The notes beneath the pieces are model-generated. The model saw nothing but the letters and a program-made list of their open reading frames with translations, was not told the DNA's origin and ran no database searches. From Gammaproteobacteria bacterium (GTDB lineage Bacteria; Pseudomonadota; Gammaproteobacteria; Enterobacterales; Alteromonadaceae), in assembly GCA_018825965.1 (NCBI GenBank), contig JAHKAA010000043.1:96221-160220 (forward strand): DNA of 64,000 bases, read 5' to 3'. The position numbers and the translations under genes are program-made. Shown in pieces: positions 8,833-16,267 of the stretch (position 1 is the stretch's first letter; every line of letters starts with the position of its first letter).

Positions 8833-9706
8833 CAAATATGAACATTATTATGTGCCAGAGCAAAGTCCCTGGCCGATAGTGGGGGCTGTGGCTCTTTTTA
8901 TGATTGCTTTTGGTGCTGGCAATTATGTCAACGAAGTCACCAAAGACCAGCCAGGTTATGGCGGTTATTTATTACTGGCTGGCATCGCTACCTTAATTTT
9001 CATGTTAGTGGGCTGGTTTCGTAATGTGATTGATGAGTCGATGAACGGCTTATACAGCAAACAAATGGACAGATCCTTCCGGCAATGCATGAGCTGGTTT
9101 ATCTTTTCCGAAGTGATGTTTTTTGCCGCCTTTTTTGGCGCTTTGTTTTATGCCCGTATTATTGCTATTCCGTGGCTGGATGGCGCAGGCAATAACGCCA
9201 GTACAGCCGCAGTGTTATGGCCGGCATTTGAAGCGGCATGGCCTTTGCTGAAAACCCCGGGAGGCACTGAAACTCAGGCTATGCCATGGCAGGGTTTACC
9301 TTTATACAACACCATCATCTTATTAGTTTCTTCTGTCACTTTGCATTTTGCTCATACAGCTTTAGAGCAAAACAAAAGAGGTCAGTTGAAGCTGATGTTA
9401 GGCCTTACTATTCTGTTAGGTGCAGGTTTTCTCTATTTGCAAGTTGTTGAGTACATCCACGCTTATCAGGATTTGGGATTAAAACTGGACTCAGGTGTTT
9501 ATGGAAATACCTTCTTTTTGCTAACGGGATTCCATGGTTTACATGTCACTTTAGGTGCAGTGTTTTTGCTGGTGATGTTCCTGCGTATTGTGCTGAAAAA
9601 TCATTTTACCCCGCACAAGCACTTTGCCTTTCAGGCCGCGGCCTGGTACTGGCATTTTGTGGATGTAGTCTGGTTGTGTTTGTTTGTCTTTGTGTACGTG
9701 CTTTAA
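8825..9706 (+). CDS. coxC: Cytochrome c oxidase subunit III
   Basis: Structural subunit that stabilises the oxidase core. At 293 residues it has seven predicted membrane helices. Family signatures include SPWPIVGAVALF at the start, SEVMFFAAFFGALFYAR in the middle, FFLLTGFHGLHVTLGAVFL, and the C-terminal AAAWYWHFVDVVWLCLFVFVYV. The ATG lies inside the end of ctaG. A hairpin with a T-rich tail follows the stop. Confidence 0.97.
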   Translation: MSDKYEHYYVPEQSPWPIVGAVALFMIAFGAGNYVNEVTKDQPGYGGYLLLAGIATLIFMLVGWFRNVIDESMNGLYSKQMDRSFRQCMSWFIFSEVMFFAAFFGALFYARIIAIPWLDGAGNNASTAAVLWPAFEAAWPLLKTPGGTETQAMPWQGLPLYNTIILLVSSVTLHFAHTALEQNKRGQLKLMLGLTILLGAGFLYLQVVEYIHAYQDLGLKLDSGVYGNTFFLLTGFHGLHVTLGAVFLLVMFLRIVLKNHFTPHKHFAFQAAAWYWHFVDVVWLCLFVFVYVL

Positions 9707-9712
9707 ATAGAT

Positions 9713-9743
9713 GGCGGGCCTGATGGAATGGCCCGCTTTATTG
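9713..9743 (+). terminator. Terminator after coxC
   Basis: GCGGGCC (9714-9720) and GGCCCGC (9730-9736) form a strong GC stem with a 9-base loop, followed by TTTATT. It lies between coxC (+) and the convergent DUF2909 gene (-) and would cut the oxidase cluster into two transcription units. Confidence 0.78.
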
Positions 9744-9746
9744 CCA

Positions 9747-9956
9747 CTAATAAGGTCTGTCGTGGGGAGTAATCAAACCAAATTGCAAGGCAAGGATCAC
9801 AGCTATTAATACAACAGCCGACCACATGACGCGGCGACCTAAAAATTTAGACATACTGGGCTGATTTTCATCATTTTTCAGCATCAGATATAAAGCACGA
9901 AATAAATTAAAAACAATAAAGAGCAGTAGTGCAATGAGTAAAAGTTTAATCCACAT
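9747..9956 (-). CDS. DUF2909 family twin-helix membrane protein
   Basis: A 69-residue protein with two hydrophobic helices (about 3-24 and 44-62) joined by a polar loop ending in GRRVMW. Proteins of this DUF2909/twin-transmembrane type commonly sit beside cox assembly genes, and this one lies on the opposite strand between coxC and the SURF1 gene. Its role is unknown; a part in oxidase assembly is inference from position only. Confidence 0.85.
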   Translation of the reverse strand: MWIKLLLIALLLFIVFNLFRALYLMLKNDENQPSMSKFLGRRVMWSAVVLIAVILALQFGLITPHDRPY

Positions 9957-9982
9957 AAAACCTCACGAAGGCTGGTTGTAAG

Positions 9983-10693
9983 ATGCAAGCTCAGCCGTTT
10001 GCCCATTTATCCCGACACTGGCTGCTGGCTTTGTGTACTCTGGCTGCTTTTGTCTTATTGATCAAGTTAAGTTACTGGCAATGGCAACGAGCCGAATATA
10101 AACAAACTCAGTTGGATCAATTGCATAGCGCGCAGCAGCAAGGCCCGATTCGTTGGACTGAGTTGCCGGCAATGCCAATAGAACAACTGGATGGTCTGGA
10201 GCTGCAAGGCAAAGCAGTGTGGTTAAAACCTGCGGTTTGGTTGTTAGACAATCAACTGATCCAGGGCAAACCGGGTTATGACGTAGTGATCCCTGTGCTG
10301 GTATCCAATCAGGGGCCGGCCTTATTGGTGAATTTAGGTTGGATTGAAGCCCCCATGAGCCGCGATCAGTTGCCTGAACTGGATATTCCCACTGAATTTG
10401 AGATGACCGGATTGTTACGTACCGAATTACAAGGCTTCAGGCTGGGCCTGAATCTGGAAGAAACCGGTCTTTGGCCGCAACGTATGCAACAAGTAGAACC
10501 TGCTGAATTATCCAAAGTATTAGGTCAGGAGCTGTATCCTGCTTTGCTTTATCAATACAAATCCCCTTATCTGTATCACTACAAAGCAGTAGTGATGCCA
10601 CCGGAAAAACACCGGGCTTATGCATTGCAATGGTTATTACTGGCTGTAGCAGTTGTAGTTGTGGCCTGGTTTATGTCGAAAAAGGAGCTTTAA
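9983..10693 (+). CDS. SURF1 family cytochrome oxidase assembly protein
   Basis: Inner-membrane factor implicated in giving heme a to subunit I. The 236 residues have one helix near each terminus (about 12-30 and 212-230) with a periplasmic domain between. Typical features are KLSYWQWQRAEYK after the first helix, GYDVVIPVL and VNLGWIEAP in the middle, and HRAYALQWLLLAV at the C-terminus. Its ATG is 26 bases from the start of the divergent DUF2909 gene. The next gene starts at the base after its stop. Confidence 0.92.
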   Translation: MQAQPFAHLSRHWLLALCTLAAFVLLIKLSYWQWQRAEYKQTQLDQLHSAQQQGPIRWTELPAMPIEQLDGLELQGKAVWLKPAVWLLDNQLIQGKPGYDVVIPVLVSNQGPALLVNLGWIEAPMSRDQLPELDIPTEFEMTGLLRTELQGFRLGLNLEETGLWPQRMQQVEPAELSKVLGQELYPALLYQYKSPYLYHYKAVVMPPEKHRAYALQWLLLAVAVVVVAWFMSKKEL

Positions 10694-11191
10694 ATGGCCA
10701 AGAAGAAGTTTTTAGTGCTGTTTTTGTTGTGTTCTTTATTGCCTTTGGCTTTTGCTCAGGCATTTTTATCTTTGGGTTGGTTTGGCAGCGCCACCACCAA
10801 CAAAGGCCAGTGGCTGAAAGAAGAAATTATACTGTTACCGGCAGCCAGCGGCGATGTGCACTGGCGACTGGTGTATGTCACCAATGAAACAGAGTGCACC
10901 ATACGTTGCCAGAACGCACATTATGGCATGCAGCAAGTGTATACAGCCCTTGGCCGCAAGCAGCAGCATCTGGATTTATGGCAAACAGGAGGTCACAAAC
11001 CTCAAGTCTTGCAGTGGCAGCCTCTGCCTGCTGGTGTAGAGCAGCTGCAGCAACAGCTGGTATTGGTAGATATGCAGGGTTTGGCATTAATGACTTATCC
11101 GGTGGCGGAAGACAAAACTCAGATGGTGCAAACAGGCAAAGCTATTCTGACCGATTTAAACAAATTGCTGAAATACGACAGGGGGCTGTAA
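10694..11191 (+). CDS. Divergent Sco/thioredoxin-like protein of the oxidase cluster
   Basis: A 165-residue protein with an N-terminal membrane anchor or signal (about 5-24). Its middle lines up by eye with the Sco protein at 13085: WRLVYVTNETECTIRC here against WTLIFVGYTHCPDICP there, so a CxxxC pair is kept. Later, LVLVDMQGLALMTYPV matches LALLNPQGAVVAMFKP. The histidine that completes the Sco copper site (DHS motif) has no counterpart. It may be a redox or structural helper of oxidase assembly. It abuts SURF1 and its stop overlaps the ctaA start. Confidence 0.8.
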   Translation: MAKKKFLVLFLLCSLLPLAFAQAFLSLGWFGSATTNKGQWLKEEIILLPAASGDVHWRLVYVTNETECTIRCQNAHYGMQQVYTALGRKQQHLDLWQTGGHKPQVLQWQPLPAGVEQLQQQLVLVDMQGLALMTYPVAEDKTQMVQTGKAILTDLNKLLKYDRGL

Positions 11192-12171
11192 TGATTACCC
11201 TGCAACGTCTTGTTACCAGTTCCATCATTCTGGCTATGCTGGTCATTCTGTTGGGTGCTTATACCCGCCTGACCGACGCAGGTTTAGGTTGCCCTGACTG
11301 GCCTGGCTGTTACGGTTTTTTAAAGGTGCCACAGCAGGCCCATCATATAGAGCAGGCTCAGGCTTTGTTCCCGGAACGGCCGCTGGAAAGCCATAAAGCC
11401 TGGAATGAAATGATCCACCGCTATTTTGCCGGTACTTTGGGTTTACTTATTCTGGCGATTTTCCTGTTTAGTCTGAAACAAAAACGGCTGTTGCTGCCAT
11501 CTTTATTATTAGGTCTGGTGATCTTTCAGGCGGCTTTAGGTATGTGGACTGTCACCTTAGCTTTGCATCCGGTGATAGTGATGGGGCATTTGCTGGGTGG
11601 TTTTACCTTATTGTCTTTGTTGGCAATGTATTGGTGGCAATTACAACCTGCCCCTTTCATAGTAGTTAAACAAAGCCTGAAGCTGCTGTTTTGGCCCGTT
11701 TTACTGGTGCTGGTTGCACAAATTGCGTTGGGCGGCTGGACTGCAGCTAATTATGCCGCCTTGTCCTGTATTCAGTTACCTGTCTGTGAGCCAGGCTGGA
11801 CCAATCAGCTTAATTTTGATGAGGCCTTTTCGTTGCATCTGGGTTATGACAGCTACGAATACGGCGTGATGAGCCAAAGTGCGCGCGCTACAGTGCATGT
11901 GATGCACCGCATAGGGGCTGTGATCACCCTGGTGGTGGTGGCTGCTTATGCCATAGCTTTATGGCGCAGCAGCTCAGGTGTGCTGAAAAAGTTAGCTTTA
12001 GTTGTACTGGCACTTTTAGTGCTGCAATTTAGTTTGGGGCTTGCCAATGTAGTACTGCATTTGCCTTTGGGTAATGCGGTGGCTCATAACTTTGTGGCGG
12101 CCAATTTAGTCATGTGTCTGGTGGTCATTGGGTATCAACTGCACAGAAACAAGGAGTCTGCTTATGCTTAA
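11191..12171 (+). CDS. ctaA: Heme A synthase (COX15/CtaA family)
   Basis: Oxidises the C8 methyl of heme O to the formyl of heme A, in the inner membrane. The 326 residues have about eight membrane helices and two repeated halves. Family motifs are GAYTRLTDAGLGCPDWPGCYG near residue 20, EMIHRYFAGTLGL, ALHPVIVMGHLLGGF, a cysteine pair in LSCIQLPVCEPGW, and VHVMHRIGAVIT. The ATG at 11191 shares a base with the previous stop (TAATGA); a longer in-frame start at 10894 would run through the upstream gene. Its end overlaps ctaB by 8 bases. Confidence 0.95.
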   Translation: MITLQRLVTSSIILAMLVILLGAYTRLTDAGLGCPDWPGCYGFLKVPQQAHHIEQAQALFPERPLESHKAWNEMIHRYFAGTLGLLILAIFLFSLKQKRLLLPSLLLGLVIFQAALGMWTVTLALHPVIVMGHLLGGFTLLSLLAMYWWQLQPAPFIVVKQSLKLLFWPVLLVLVAQIALGGWTAANYAALSCIQLPVCEPGWTNQLNFDEAFSLHLGYDSYEYGVMSQSARATVHVMHRIGAVITLVVVAAYAIALWRSSSGVLKKLALVVLALLVLQFSLGLANVVLHLPLGNAVAHNFVAANLVMCLVVIGYQLHRNKESAYA

Positions 12172-13069
12172 AGTTCTGGCGTTACCCCAACACTACAGCC
12201 AGCAATGGCGAGATTATTACCAACTGACCAAACCTAAAGTGGTGGCGCTGTTAGTGCTGACGGCTTGGGTGGGTATGATGCTGGCACAGCCTGGATTACC
12301 TAAGTTAGGCCTGATGATAGCGGCTACTATAGGTATAGGCTTGTTGTCAGCCGCAGCTGCAGCGATGAATCATATAGTGGATCAGCGTATTGATGCACAA
12401 ATGGCCCGCACCTACAACAGGCCGGTGGCCCGTGGCCGTTTATCCACAACGCAAGCTGTTAAGTTTTCAGTACTGTTGGCTGGGACAGGGTTTCTGCTGC
12501 TGTTTATTGCAGTCAATCCACTGACAGCCTGGTTAACCCTCGCCAGCTTGTTTGGGTATGCCGTGGTCTACACCATGTTTCTAAAAAGAGCGACGCCGCA
12601 GAATATTGTAATTGGAGGTTTAGCTGGTGCTATGCCGCCGCTGCTGGGTTGGACAGCTATGACGGCTGAAGTGCATGCCCATGCTCTGTTACTGGTGATG
12701 ATTATTTTTACCTGGACTCCGCCACATTTTTGGGCCTTGGCCATTCATCGCCGTGATGATTATGCCAAAGTGAATATGCCCATGTTGCCTGTGACCCACG
12801 GTATCGAATTCACTAAAAGTGCCATCTTTCTTTATACCCTGGTGCTGTTTTTGGTGTGTTTATTGCCTTATTTAGTGGGGATGACAGGGGCTGTGTATCT
12901 GGTCGGAAGCACAGTGCTGAATTTAGGCTTTATCTGGTACGCCTGGCAATTAAAGTTTAATGCCAAGTCTGAGACCGCTATGGCCACTTTTAAATTTTCG
13001 ATTTGGCATCTGATGCTGTTATTTTTGGTATTGTTGCTGGATCATTATTGGTTTATATCAGCGCTTTAA
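12164..13069 (+). CDS. ctaB: Protoheme IX farnesyltransferase (heme O synthase)
   Basis: Attaches a farnesyl group to protoheme to make heme O, the substrate of ctaA. The 301 residues have eight or nine membrane helices. The UbiA-type signature N-x3-D-x3-D appears as NHIVDQRIDAQMARTYNRP near residue 70, and a second conserved stretch is FTWTPPHFWALAIHRRDDY. The ATG at 12164 follows AAGGAG by 7 bases and overlaps the ctaA end. The same enzyme is called cyoE in E. coli; the context here is the aa3/caa3 cluster. Confidence 0.96.
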   Translation: MLKVLALPQHYSQQWRDYYQLTKPKVVALLVLTAWVGMMLAQPGLPKLGLMIAATIGIGLLSAAAAAMNHIVDQRIDAQMARTYNRPVARGRLSTTQAVKFSVLLAGTGFLLLFIAVNPLTAWLTLASLFGYAVVYTMFLKRATPQNIVIGGLAGAMPPLLGWTAMTAEVHAHALLLVMIIFTWTPPHFWALAIHRRDDYAKVNMPMLPVTHGIEFTKSAIFLYTLVLFLVCLLPYLVGMTGAVYLVGSTVLNLGFIWYAWQLKFNAKSETAMATFKFSIWHLMLLFLVLLLDHYWFISAL

Positions 13070-13084
13070 CAAAAAGAGGATTGT

Positions 13085-13723
13085 ATGCAGAAGTGGTTAT
13101 GGGGTCTGGTAGCGGTAATAGCGTTGGCGGCTGGTGTTTGGTTGTCCGCCAGTTTTAAGTCCACTCCGGCGGATCCTGTGGCTGCTTTGGTCTACCCAAG
13201 CCCACGAGCCTTAACTGACTTTAATTTGCTGGATGAGCAAAATCAGCCAGTGGGGTTAAAGGATTTGCAGGGGCACTGGACGCTGATTTTTGTCGGCTAC
13301 ACCCATTGCCCTGATATTTGCCCTATGACGATGGCGAAGTTAGCTGGTATGTATCAGGATTTAGTCAAACTGACACCAGAGCCACTGGAAATCTGGTTTG
13401 TGTCTGTTGACCCAAAGCGGGACACGCCTGAGCAACTGGCAGAATACATCAGTTATTTTAACCAGGCGCCTATGAAAGCCAGAACAGCAGACCACAAAGA
13501 CTTATTCCCTTTTATCCGCCAGCTGGGTTTGATGTATGCCATTAATGAAGGTACAGAAGATCGTTACACCGTCGATCACAGTGCCAGCTTAGCCCTGCTC
13601 AATCCACAAGGTGCTGTAGTAGCCATGTTTAAACCAGAAATGAAACCAGGCGCAGTGCCACTGATTAACAACCAACAGTTTTTAGCCGATTATCCTTTAG
13701 TGATAGCTGCTGCGGTTCGATAA
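13085..13723 (+). CDS. SCO1/SenC family copper chaperone
   Basis: Membrane-anchored thioredoxin-fold protein that delivers copper to, or reduces, the CuA site of subunit II. The 212 residues include an N-terminal helix (about 4-24), the copper ligands CPDIC near residue 78 and the third ligand His in YTVDHSASLALL near residue 162. It is the last gene of the oxidase cluster, 15 bases after ctaB. Confidence 0.95.
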   Translation: MQKWLWGLVAVIALAAGVWLSASFKSTPADPVAALVYPSPRALTDFNLLDEQNQPVGLKDLQGHWTLIFVGYTHCPDICPMTMAKLAGMYQDLVKLTPEPLEIWFVSVDPKRDTPEQLAEYISYFNQAPMKARTADHKDLFPFIRQLGLMYAINEGTEDRYTVDHSASLALLNPQGAVVAMFKPEMKPGAVPLINNQQFLADYPLVIAAAVR

Positions 13724-13727
13724 CATT

Positions 13728-13790
13728 GATGCAGTGCCCTTTGGGCGACTGCATCCTACCTTTGTAGGTTGCAATCGCCGCGATTACAAC
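13728..13790. repeat. Paired REP element (BIME), left copy
   Basis: Two hairpins point away from each other around CCTAC (13755-13759) and GTAGG (13764-13768). The left stem is GATGCAGT with ACTGCATC around GCCC/GGGC; the right is GTTGcAATCG with CGATTaCAAC. A tail GCTGTGTAATC follows. The same unit recurs in the same orientation at 14403-14468, on the other side of the transposase gene. Confidence 0.85.
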
Positions 13791-13815
13791 GCTGTGTAAT
13801 CAGTTCAGGCTCATT

Positions 13816-14340
13816 TCAATCCGAATACAATCCGTCATTTCCCCCACCAGCCCAATCTGCAGAATAGACGCCTTGTTTAACTAACAAATGGAAGGTTGAA
13901 TAAGGCCAATCTGATACCTGATGTACCCAACCATGCTTCACTGGATTAAAATGCACATAGTCCATATGAGCGTTAAAGTCTGTTTGGTCACGGATCAGGT
14001 GTTCCCAGTATCTGCGTTGCCATATACCGCGTTCTCCGCGTTTTTGTCTGCTGGAGCAGCGAGACTCTGTAGCAGGCAAGGCTCTGGAAAATATCAATTT
14101 AATTAGTCTCCAGCGTAGAGCGAAATTCGCATCACCTTCTGGCAATTCAATAATGCAATGCATATGTTCAGGCAAAATCACCCAAGCGTGAATGATAAAA
14201 GGATGAGCATCTTTAACCTGTCGTACTGAATGACGTAACAGATCTATATGCTCCGTCAGCAGATGGTTATTGTGTCTTTGCTGCAGGTTGACAGTGAAAA
14301 AGTAGGTGCCGCCTTTGCACCACAAACGCCGATAGTCCAT
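13816..14340 (-). CDS. REP-associated tyrosine transposase (RAYT, Y1/HUH family)
   Basis: Single-strand DNA endonuclease of the IS200-like Y1 group that acts on REP palindromes. The 174 residues carry FTVNLQQR near the N-terminus, the HUH metal motif in PEHMHCII near residue 65, a basic stretch, GIWQRRYWEH near 115, and the catalytic Tyr in DYVHFNPVKHGW near 137. I chose ATG at 14340 (MDYRRLWCKGGTYFF, the usual RAYT opening) over an in-frame ATG at 14409 lying inside the right REP element. It is flanked on both sides by REP pairs, the usual setting of a domesticated RAYT. Confidence 0.92.
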   Translation of the reverse strand: MDYRRLWCKGGTYFFTVNLQQRHNNHLLTEHIDLLRHSVRQVKDAHPFIIHAWVILPEHMHCIIELPEGDANFALRWRLIKLIFSRALPATESRCSSRQKRGERGIWQRRYWEHLIRDQTDFNAHMDYVHFNPVKHGWVHQVSDWPYSTFHLLVKQGVYSADWAGGGNDGLYSD

Positions 14341-14402
14341 AAAGCAAAAGCAAAGTTGGGGAAGGAAGTTATAGGTGTAGATCGGAACAATCTCAGATGC
14401 AA

Positions 14403-14468
14403 GATGCATTGCCCTTCGGGCGAATGCATCCTACCTTTGTAGGTTGCAATCGCCGAAGGCATTGCAAC
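14403..14468. repeat. Paired REP element (BIME), right copy
   Basis: The left hairpin pairs GATGCATT with AATGCATC around GCCC-TTC-GGGC. CCTAC (14430-14434) and GTAGG (14439-14443) sit in the centre. The right hairpin pairs GTTGCAAT with ATTGCAAC around GCC-GAA-GGC. A GTTGTGTAATC tail follows, nearly the same as the left copy. Stems are more regular here than in the left copy. Confidence 0.87.
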
Positions 14469-14486
14469 GTTGTGTAATCGAAGGCA

Positions 14487-15494
14487 TTACTCCATCACCC
14501 AAGGCTGGGAATACCAGTAGAAATAACCTTTTTTAGTTAAAGACGGCGCTGTGCAGTTATAACGTTTATGGCTGGTTTTTAGCTTCTGACCGGCTTTAGC
14601 GCTGAAGGTATCGGGTTTGAGCCAGGTCACTTCGATAGGCTGACCATTGCTAAAACAATTCAGCTGACTGGTTTTAAAATCTGAGCTGTCGATTTGTAAT
14701 GTCAAAGTGGGTGGATTCGGGCCTTTAACCGGGTCTGCTGCTATATAGTTTTTCACCGGCAAGGCCAGAGTTTTCAGCTTTGGCGCGAAGTGTTTTAAGG
14801 CTGCATACTGACTGGAAGACGGATAACGCGGCAAACGGGTCATCAGGCTGTTCAGGCCCACAGCGCCGGATTGCTGGCCTATGCCAATGAAACCCAGTTC
14901 TTTAACCATCTGTTCCAGCTCAACACTAAATTCGCCATAAGGGTAAGCCAGCCATTTGTGTTTGATGCCAAGCTGTTGTTCCAACTGAGTTTGCGCCAGC
15001 AAAATATCGGTTTTCACCCTTTTCAGCCACTCTGCTTTACTTTCACCTTTATTGGGTTTCGCCAGATGGGCATGGTAAGAGCTGTGGTTGGCGATAATTA
15101 CACCATCATCATGCAGTTGTTTGATTTGCTGCCAACTCAGTACCGGGCCTTCTTTGCGGTCTATTAAAGCCGGGCTTAAAAACACCGTATAAGGAAAATC
15201 AAACTGCTGCAAAATAGGGTGAGCCTGATGGTAGATATTGTCAAAACCATCGTCAAAAGTGATCACTACGGCATTGTCGGCTGGCTCTTTGCCTTGTTGC
15301 AATTGATCCAACAAGGTATCGAGGCCAATCACCTGATACTTGTGGTCTTTTAAATACTGCAAATGAACACGGAATTCTTCCGGTGTGACGCTGGTAGAGC
15401 GGGGAGTCTGAGTGCTGACATGGTGGTACTGCAAAATAACAGCGGCGAAGCCTGGAAAGCTCAGTAAAACCAACAAACAGGCCAGCAATTTCAT
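14487..15494 (-). CDS. Polysaccharide deacetylase family protein (NodB domain)
   Basis: Probably a secreted carbohydrate esterase family 4 enzyme. The 335 residues start with a signal peptide (MKLLACLLVLLSFPGFA). The NodB motifs follow: ILQYHHVS near residue 23, the metal/catalytic TFDDGFD near 82, NHSSYHAH near 135 (metal His pair) and AYPYGEF near 175. About 100 residues at the C-terminus form an extra domain I do not recognise, with two cysteines. ATG at 15494 has AGGAG upstream; a start at 15527 would spoil the signal peptide. The substrate is not known. Confidence 0.88.
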   Translation of the reverse strand: MKLLACLLVLLSFPGFAAVILQYHHVSTQTPRSTSVTPEEFRVHLQYLKDHKYQVIGLDTLLDQLQQGKEPADNAVVITFDDGFDNIYHQAHPILQQFDFPYTVFLSPALIDRKEGPVLSWQQIKQLHDDGVIIANHSSYHAHLAKPNKGESKAEWLKRVKTDILLAQTQLEQQLGIKHKWLAYPYGEFSVELEQMVKELGFIGIGQQSGAVGLNSLMTRLPRYPSSSQYAALKHFAPKLKTLALPVKNYIAADPVKGPNPPTLTLQIDSSDFKTSQLNCFSNGQPIEVTWLKPDTFSAKAGQKLKTSHKRYNCTAPSLTKKGYFYWYSQPWVME

Positions 15495-15562
15495 TTGTGA
15501 ACTCCTTTTGAATACAATAAAGGCCACATCAAGTGGCCTCTGTAGCTTATCTATAGCATAAA

Positions 15563-16141
15563 TCAGTAATAAGAATGCTCACCACGCTGGTGATCAGTCA
15601 CGTCACGTACCGCTGTTAATTCACCGGCAAAACGTTGCAGCAGTTCTTTTTCAATACCTTCTTTTAAGGTTAAATCAACCTGAGAACAACCGTTACAACC
15701 GCCACCAAATTGCAGTACCGCAACACCATCCTCTGTTAGTTCAACCACTGAAACACGACCACCATGGTTAGCCAATTGAGGGTTAATTTCGGCATCTATC
15801 ACGTATTGCACTTTTTCCTTCAGTGAAGCGTCGTCGTTCACCTTACGTACTTTGGCGTTTGGCGCTTTTAACGTCAGCTGAGAACCCATCTGATCGGTAA
15901 CAAAATCAATTTCGGCGTCCACTAAAAAAGGTTTGCTTTCGGCATCTACTATCGCCATAAAGCCTTCAAATGGCAGCTCTAAATCTGTGCTTTCTACCGC
16001 ATCGGCAGGGCAGTAAGACACACCACATTCCGCAGAAACAGTGCCCGGGTTGACCACAAATACGCGGATATGAGTACCGGCGGCCTGTTTCTCCAGCAGT
16101 TTACGAAAATGGCTCTGCGCCTGTTCTGAAATGGTAATCAT
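15563..16141 (-). CDS. nfuA: Fe-S cluster carrier protein NfuA
   Basis: Carries a [4Fe-4S] cluster to target proteins, important under oxidative stress or iron limitation. The 192 residues have an N-terminal degenerate A-type domain (MITISEQAQSHFRKLL, with CGVSYCP still holding two cysteines) and a C-terminal Nfu domain with the cluster-binding CNGC motif in FGGGCNGCSQVDLTLK near residue 150. The length matches E. coli NfuA (191). An IscR-like site lies just upstream. Confidence 0.97.
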   Translation of the reverse strand: MITISEQAQSHFRKLLEKQAAGTHIRVFVVNPGTVSAECGVSYCPADAVESTDLELPFEGFMAIVDAESKPFLVDAEIDFVTDQMGSQLTLKAPNAKVRKVNDDASLKEKVQYVIDAEINPQLANHGGRVSVVELTEDGVAVLQFGGGCNGCSQVDLTLKEGIEKELLQRFAGELTAVRDVTDHQRGEHSYY

Positions 16142-16147
16142 GTGGTA

Positions 16148-16172
16148 GTACCTGACTAAATTACTAGGTTAA
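16148..16172 (-). promoter_or_regulatory. Likely IscR type 1 site upstream of nfuA
   Basis: Read on the + strand, the 25 bases containing CCTGACTAAATTACTAGG match the IscR type 1 consensus ATASYYGACTRWWWYAGTCRRSTAT at 21 positions by my count. The site lies 7-31 bases before the nfuA start. On the minus strand TGGCAA-N17-TATCAT just upstream is a plausible promoter, which would put the site at the transcription start. Confidence 0.6.
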
Positions 16173-16267
16173 TGGCTATGATACTCTGACTTCCTGTACC
16201 TTGCCAGCCCCGCTTGTCGGGCCTGACTTTTTATTGCTAAGGTAGCTGCCAGAAAGGGAGACAAATA

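Noticed and set aside
10894..11190. N-terminal extension of the heme A synthase frame
   Set aside because: The frame stays open upstream but runs across the Sco-like gene; the family start and the TAATGA overlap fix the start at 11191.
12440..12450. TTATCCACA, identical to a DnaA box, near 12440
   Set aside because: It is a single copy inside ctaB coding sequence with no AT-rich region or further boxes, so there is no sign of an origin.
14248..14462. Small frames on both strands across the right REP element
   Set aside because: They result from the palindromic repeat and have no ribosome site; the region is explained by the REP unit and the transposase start.
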